NCBI GenBank assembly: GCA_027922465.2
Contig: BQMF02000600.1
Span: 124,001 to 188,000 of the forward strand
Reading direction: 5' to 3'
Length of the DNA stretch: 64,000 nt
Source: Turritopsis dohrnii
Taxonomy: Eukaryota > Cnidaria > Hydrozoa > Anthoathecata > Oceaniidae
Positions 59,083-64,000 of the stretch are shown in pieces (position 1 is the stretch's first letter; each line of letters opens with the position of its first letter). Under the pieces are notes generated by a model. That model made no database searches, had not been told where the DNA came from, and saw only the letters and a program-made list of their open reading frames with translations. The position numbers and the translations under genes were made by a program.

Positions 59083-59694
59083 TTAACGTATCGTGTCCTA
59101 GAACATATTACACTCCAAATTTTCACAAGGCTTTAGTGATCTCATTGTATGTATATAATTGGTTGGATTCTAATCATCATCCAAAGTTTGTTTTCTTCTG
59201 ACATATATCCAAACTAAATCATTGTGCCTCCATTGAGCGGTTTGCAGGATTATTTTGAACGATGTCATCTTAAAATCTTTTAAACGTGAATCTAAAACTA
59301 ATCAGTTCCACACAAGTGATAACTTGACCGAGCATTGTACAGTGATGAATAATTTGATACAGTCTGGAATTCCCCCAAATTACTCCCTTCTTTAATTTAT
59401 TACCGCTTTTCAATTCACTATGACATTTCGGAGCCAAAAAAACAGTTTTATAAGACATATCGTTCACCAATATCTTGCACATGTTTATATAGTCAGGACG
59501 CTGACGACAAAAAAAGTTGGACTTGATGTGGAGAAAATAAAAACTATTGAAATGGGTTCAGCACTTTGTTGTCACACTAGAAAGTTTTACTGGAACTTCT
59601 GAAAACGATTAAGGGTCCTTTCCAGGAACATTTTTGGTCCTGATGACATCATTCATAGGAAAAAATTCAATGTTGGATTTACAAAAGAATGTTT

Positions 59695-60050
59695 GCACCA
59701 ATCGAAAGATCGTTTAAATTGGAACAAAAAATGTAAAAAGGTCACGTCAATTTTTTCAACCGCTAAGAAGTTATAGGGCCAGGAAATAGTTGATGACGTC
59801 ACAACCCAATCTATAGCAACAATTATAAAATTCGGATTTTAAGGTAAAAAATTACGCCATTCGAAAGGTCTCTTAATTTGGAACAAAAAATGTAAAAAGG
59901 TTATGCCGTTTTTTTTTACCATTAAGAAGTTATAGGATCTAGAAGCAATTGATGGCGTCATAACCTTACATATAGCAACAGTTTAAGAATTTGAAACAAC
60001 TGCACCGATCAAAAGATCTCTTGATTTAGAACAAAAAATATGAAAAGGTC
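59695..60050. repeat. ~155-bp tandem repeat, 2.4 copies
   Basis: Units begin near 59697, 59852 and 60006. Each carries CGAAAGATC/GGTCTCTTAA, GGAACAAAAAATGTAAAAAGG and then TAAGAAGTTATAGG and GATGACGTCA. Copies are about 75–80% similar by eye. The third unit is cut short at the end of the minus-strand gene and lends it part of its 3' coding sequence. Confidence 0.75.
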
Positions 60051-61480
60051 AGTTGAATATTTGAAATATCATTCCGTATAGTTTCCCCAACTTCTTTGAT
60101 TTTACATAACGGTTGTTCCTGTTGTCTTGAAAGCAACTCATCTAATTTTTTCGTCAATACTTCAATTATTTCTCCTTTGTCTATTTCATTGTTGTAAAGA
60201 TATGAACAGCCATGTTTTGGGGTCCACATTTTGATTTTTGTGAGAATGTTTTTTAGTACAAGGTCATTCAGTGTCCTTTTTATCGGTACTTTACTTTTGT
60301 CACTACTTTTAGATTTGTAAAACTCTACAAGCTCGGATGTTTTCATTACCTCGCGATTATCGATAACTAGATGCTGTACGTGCTCATATAACTCTTTCAT
60401 TATATTTTCATCGATCTTGAAAAGACCACCTTCAGGCCTATTTGGTCTTGTATAGTCTCTGTAACAGGAATCGTGATAATATATTTCAAAAGCAACAATG
60501 TTTTTCAAATCAATTCCTGATACATATGCTAGAAGTCGCGGATTGTCATTCTTTTGTTTCGCACATAACATGAGAGTATTTGCTCCCATCTCAGCTACAC
60601 ATTTAACACGTTTTTCCCATCCACCACCTTTTTGCGATTTTCTTGAATAACATATACAACACTATGCATCAGCAATGATCTTTCCTAAAGCACAGAAATT
60701 GGATTTGGTATTATCATTACAGAAAACCGTATCTAGTTTTAACGTTACAATTTAACAGAAAGAGTCGGGGCGACCGCCCGTCGCCCGTCATGTCAACGAA
60801 ATATTTTCTTTGTGTACCTAATCGATTTCTTTTACGGGATGATACTCTTCTATCCTGAACATCTTCACCTGAAGTGAGCTCTACTGAATTACGACTTTTG
60901 TTTTTTTCGATGATTTCAAGGTTCTTTTTATGGGTATAGCAATCGTAGCATTTCTGATGAAATTGAACTGTATCAACTGCTGACGGATCTTCAAGTAACT
61001 CTCTTACTTTTTCGTCGCCTCTGATTTCACTAAAAATAACATGAATTATATTATAGCGGTCTGCCTTCGCCGGTGCGGTTTTACCTCAACTTAGCTTCAG
61101 AGCAAGCGAGGATGGAATCAGGCTAGTCAAACATAAGCAAATGAACATCTACAGATCGACGAAATAAGTAAACAAAAAATATTCATAATGCAATGCAATG
61201 TCTTTTGACATTCCAAAACATTCATAAACTTGCATAAACTTGCCACTTGTTTAAATGTACAAGTAAAAATCTAATAAAGTTGAAAACATCCATGTAACAA
61301 AAAATACCATGATTATAAACTAACCTGGCATGTTTTGCTTTCTCCAGTGAATGTGCAGTAAATGTTCGCAAGGTAATTGCAAACCATCGTAAACTTCAAA
61401 GTGTAAGATGCAAACACTTGGATCTTTCTTTTTTGGTGAAAAACTCAATCGACATCGTTGTTTTTCCCTCGACATTTTGC
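60026..61480 (-). CDS. Hypothetical protein with Cys/His motifs, probably transposon-associated, multi-exon
   Basis: The most reliable part is minus-strand 60670–60026. It starts after GATGCATAG with CCICYSRKSQKGGGWEKRVKC, continues through IVAFEIYYHDSCYRDYTR and a helical, Lys-rich C-terminus, with a stop at 60026. A second exon at 61029–about 60745 reads EIRGDEKVRELLEDPSAVDTV and FHQKCYDCYTHKKNLEI, paired C/H motifs of the same style. A possible first exon near 61472–61325 (MSREKQRCRLSFSPKKKD…VCILHFEVYDG) does not join in phase with the donor I can see. Repeated H-x-x-C-Y-x-x-Y-T motifs recur in uncharacterised, often mobile-element-linked, animal genes. No function is assigned; the exon structure is tentative. 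Confidence 0.5.
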
Positions 61481-61639
61481 GTTTTAAAATTTCCCGCGTC
61501 AGGATTTTTATCTCTGCTGGCAAGAGCACACATCTTCTCCGCAGAGAAATAATGAACGGGGGCAATAAGTTAGGAAAATGTTTCATTTTCTCTTTTAAAA
61601 TAATAGAAAAATGAACATTGTGATGCAAAAAAATCTAAA

Positions 61640-62780
61640 AAAAATTAACAAATGCTTGCTTGTATTTTTTACATTGGTATTTAAATTTTAATGTTTTCAT
61701 TGTTTTTGTTAAGTAAACCGTGTTCCCCCGGATTTTAAAATATATTTTTAAAAACATTGTTGGAATGATCGCACCGAAATGGATAAAATGGCGGAAAAAA
61801 TGCAAAGCTTGTTCACAGTTTTTTGAGAGTTATTTTTTGTCTGGAATTCCGCCTTAATCGATTTTAGGGTTTCCAGTAAAGCTTTTTATGCTCTACTAAC
61901 TGTACTGATTCATTTTAGCTAGATTTTGAATTCTCCACAAAAATGTAACTACTCGCTATTTTTTTTGTCGTCAGCGTCCTGACTAATACTTTCAGTATGT
62001 ATGTATGTTTGGGTCAATTCATTCACTAATGATTTGTGCTGCAATGACAATTTCATTTGTTTGTTTTTTTTTCAATATCTTCAACTTTCGGTGTAATATT
62101 TATTAAATGAACATGTTACACGCATTTATTGATAAGATGTATTCACCAGTAATGTTGACACTACATACAATTCTGCTGTGATATTGAATGAAAGTTTTTT
62201 TCACAGCAAAGTTTCGTTTACTATCAAACCTTCACCTTCTTTTATAAGAATTTTTCCCAGAGTCAACTAAACATCAATTATATTTCCTCCATAAGGAATG
62301 TTCTCATGATTATATTTCGATTGCAATAGTAGATAAATTCTTACAATTCTTCTTCAAAGCTTCTTATCTACAATACAACTTCCTCAAAACAAACCAAATC
62401 GGTTCGAGAACGTTTCACATGCTCGGTGTGCATATTTTACTGACTTTTTAAAGAAATTTTAAAGATAATTGAATTGGGAAGTTTTAAATATAAAACGCGT
62501 AAAAAAACTTCTAAAATAATTTCAAAAGTATAAAAAGCTTATTATTTTTATGAATTAATATTGAAAGTGGCCTTTTTGTATTACGTTTTGCATAGAGTTT
62601 TGGGTCTGTCATTAACTATTCGGAATAAACAAACAATCCGAAATCCGAAACGGACTTTCCGAAAACGACAAAAAACTGTTACGGAGAGAGAGAGATAGAT
62701 AGAATGTCTAAATCAAACAATTTCCTTCGCTAAGGCGCGGAAATTGAATAATTAATTTGGAGATGTTACAAAATACATTA
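61640..62780. other. 5' flank of the Frizzled/kringle gene
   Basis: AT-rich, with a (GA)n/GATA run at about 62682–62701. The core promoter was not identified and no other gene is seen. Confidence 0.35.
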
Positions 62781-62782
62781 TA

Positions 62783-63871
62783 ATGAATAAATTTGTGAAA
62801 AATTTGTTCAAACTGATTTTCGTTGCTTTTTTAACCACGAGAAGTTTAAGACTGTGCGAAGGAAACATTTGCATAAATTACGAAGATATATTTTCTCAAG
62901 AAAACGGTGTTTGTACGAAATATATGCAGAGTTTGAAAATTGCACAAAGAAGGGATGAAGCTATGCGAGAAAACAGTTTTTTAAAGAGTGGAATAGCAGT
63001 ATATAAACTTTCTCTTAAATACTGGAGTCGGTTCAAGAATGTCAAAAACATGCAATACCTTGCTAATGTTTTTATTGACTCGTGTCCACCAAAAACAAGA
63101 CAAAAATTCTTGAAATCCATGCTTACGTATTTGCCTAGCAAAAAGGACTTCTCTGATTGTTCCGATAACTTGGAATGGTATATTTGCCTTTGGAAACATC
63201 CTCCTTGCATGGTGGTTAATGGAAACAAAAGTGTGGAAATTCCAGTTTGCTATGACGAGTGTATCGACTTTTCACAACAGACTCATAAATGCTTTTCAAT
63301 TTTTCGTTTTGTTAAAATGGTCCAGGAAAATAATCCATGCACTAACGATACAAGTTACTTTGAATTTAAATCACGATTCGGTTGCAGCGCTGCAGTCAAA
63401 AACAGAAAAAATCTATGTGTATCGCGACTACAAAATACAGTGATACGTCATTCAATGGATTGCTATGGCGGACGAAGCTATGGCGGACAGGTGGCTGTAA
63501 CACAAAATGGAAGAAATTGCATAAGATGGACGTTGGTTAACAGCACCAAATATTCTAACACATTTACCATTGAAAATTTCTGTAGGAATTTTGAAAACCA
63601 TAATGAACGTCCTTGGTGTTACACCAGCAGATATGAAACATGGGAATATTGTGATATTTCCAAATGCGATTCTTCCTCTACGTCAGTTCTCTTTAGTTTG
63701 TTTGCATTAATTGTTTTAGTTTTACCTTGTGGATTGGCATTACGGGAGTACAGAAGGCATATTGCAGGAACTGATATTCAAGCATATTCTGAGACAGCTC
63801 TTAATCAAATAGAATTGCATAGAATGATGCCGTTTTCAGATATCAGATATCAGACACCAGAAGTAAAGTAG
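62783..63871 (+). CDS. Frizzled-like CRD + kringle single-pass membrane protein, no kinase
   Basis: Single open frame, 362 residues from ATG. Residues 1–25 form a signal peptide. Residues about 30–205 form a Cys-rich region resembling the Frizzled/ROR CRD, with WYICLWKHPPC…EIPVCYDECIDF its best-matching block. Residues 227–295 are a complete kringle with six cysteines (DCYGGRSYGG, CIRW, FCRNF, PWCYTS, WEYCDISKC). Residues about 301–320 are a transmembrane helix, followed by a 42-residue cytoplasmic tail. The CRD–kringle–TM order is that of ROR/MuSK-type Wnt receptors, but Ig and tyrosine-kinase domains are absent and the frame ends in a stop with no donor seen. It could bind Wnt as a co-receptor or decoy (inference). 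Confidence 0.87.
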   Translation: MNKFVKNLFKLIFVAFLTTRSLRLCEGNICINYEDIFSQENGVCTKYMQSLKIAQRRDEAMRENSFLKSGIAVYKLSLKYWSRFKNVKNMQYLANVFIDSCPPKTRQKFLKSMLTYLPSKKDFSDCSDNLEWYICLWKHPPCMVVNGNKSVEIPVCYDECIDFSQQTHKCFSIFRFVKMVQENNPCTNDTSYFEFKSRFGCSAAVKNRKNLCVSRLQNTVIRHSMDCYGGRSYGGQVAVTQNGRNCIRWTLVNSTKYSNTFTIENFCRNFENHNERPWCYTSRYETWEYCDISKCDSSSTSVLFSLFALIVLVLPCGLALREYRRHIAGTDIQAYSETALNQIELHRMMPFSDIRYQTPEVK

Positions 63872-64000
63872 AATTTCTACTCTACTTAGAATAATGAACC
63901 GAATGAGTGACAGAAAGAAAACTTACAATAGCTCTCATACAAATTATTCCGTGATGTTATCGAACAAAGAGGGACTTTGGATCATTGAACCTGATTACTG
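63872..64000. other. 3' flank of the Frizzled/kringle gene
   Basis: No polyadenylation signal was identified before the window ends. Confidence 0.3.

Overview
The window is nuclear DNA from an animal. It is AT-rich, has split genes with GT–AG introns, and is heavily interrupted by transposons. A cnidarian is the best guess, probably a medusozoan: there is a posterior/Hox9-14-type homeobox gene, and the transposon mix (CR1-like LINE, ISL2EU, Kolobok, Helitron, Penelope-like remnants) is usual for that phylum. This assignment is inference. No rRNA, bacterial or organelle signal was seen.

Host genes, left to right: (i) an ankyrin-repeat protein on the minus strand (1–2633, continuing beyond the left edge), whose first coding exon is only 4 nt behind a TATA-box promoter; (ii) an RNF146/Iduna-like RING+WWE E3 ligase on the plus strand (7571–11746, three exons); (iii) a posterior-Hox-like homeobox gene on the minus strand (14905–20722, two exons, 4.9-kb intron), whose homeodomain carries the rare Phe49Tyr change; (iv) an intronless SLC32/VIAAT-like transporter (35306–36685); (v) a kinase-less Frizzled-CRD + kringle + TM receptor-like protein (62783–63871). 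An unassigned zinc-motif gene on the minus strand (about 60026–61480) may be host- or transposon-derived.

Mobile DNA dominates from 27.9 kb to 59.1 kb. A nearly full CR1-like LINE (27.9–34.2 kb) has an esterase ORF1, an endonuclease/RT ORF2 with one frameshift and one stop, and a 1.6-kb insertion splitting ORF1. The insertion carries about 16 copies of a 22–23-bp motif, mostly in one orientation on the left and the opposite on the right. A Kolobok-type element (39594–41859, TTAA duplications) contains a broken THAP domain and a three-exon P2X7-C-terminal-like gene. A Helitron N-terminal remnant lies at 45.55–46.94 kb. The most striking structure is a nest at 48956–57064: an ~830-bp element, with an uninterrupted sister copy at 37236–38055, was hit three times, by a 3.4-kb TIR element, a complete ISL2EU transposon (THAP–DDE transposase plus YqaJ/PHD protein) and a 395-bp Harbinger-type MITE. 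Subtracting the three insertions and their target duplications returns 830 bp, against 820 bp in the sister copy.

Smaller foldbacks, MITEs, a tRNA-derived SINE, microsatellites and tandem arrays fill the remaining intergenic and intronic space. Exon joins were derived by eye from splice signals and matching phase, without transcript data.
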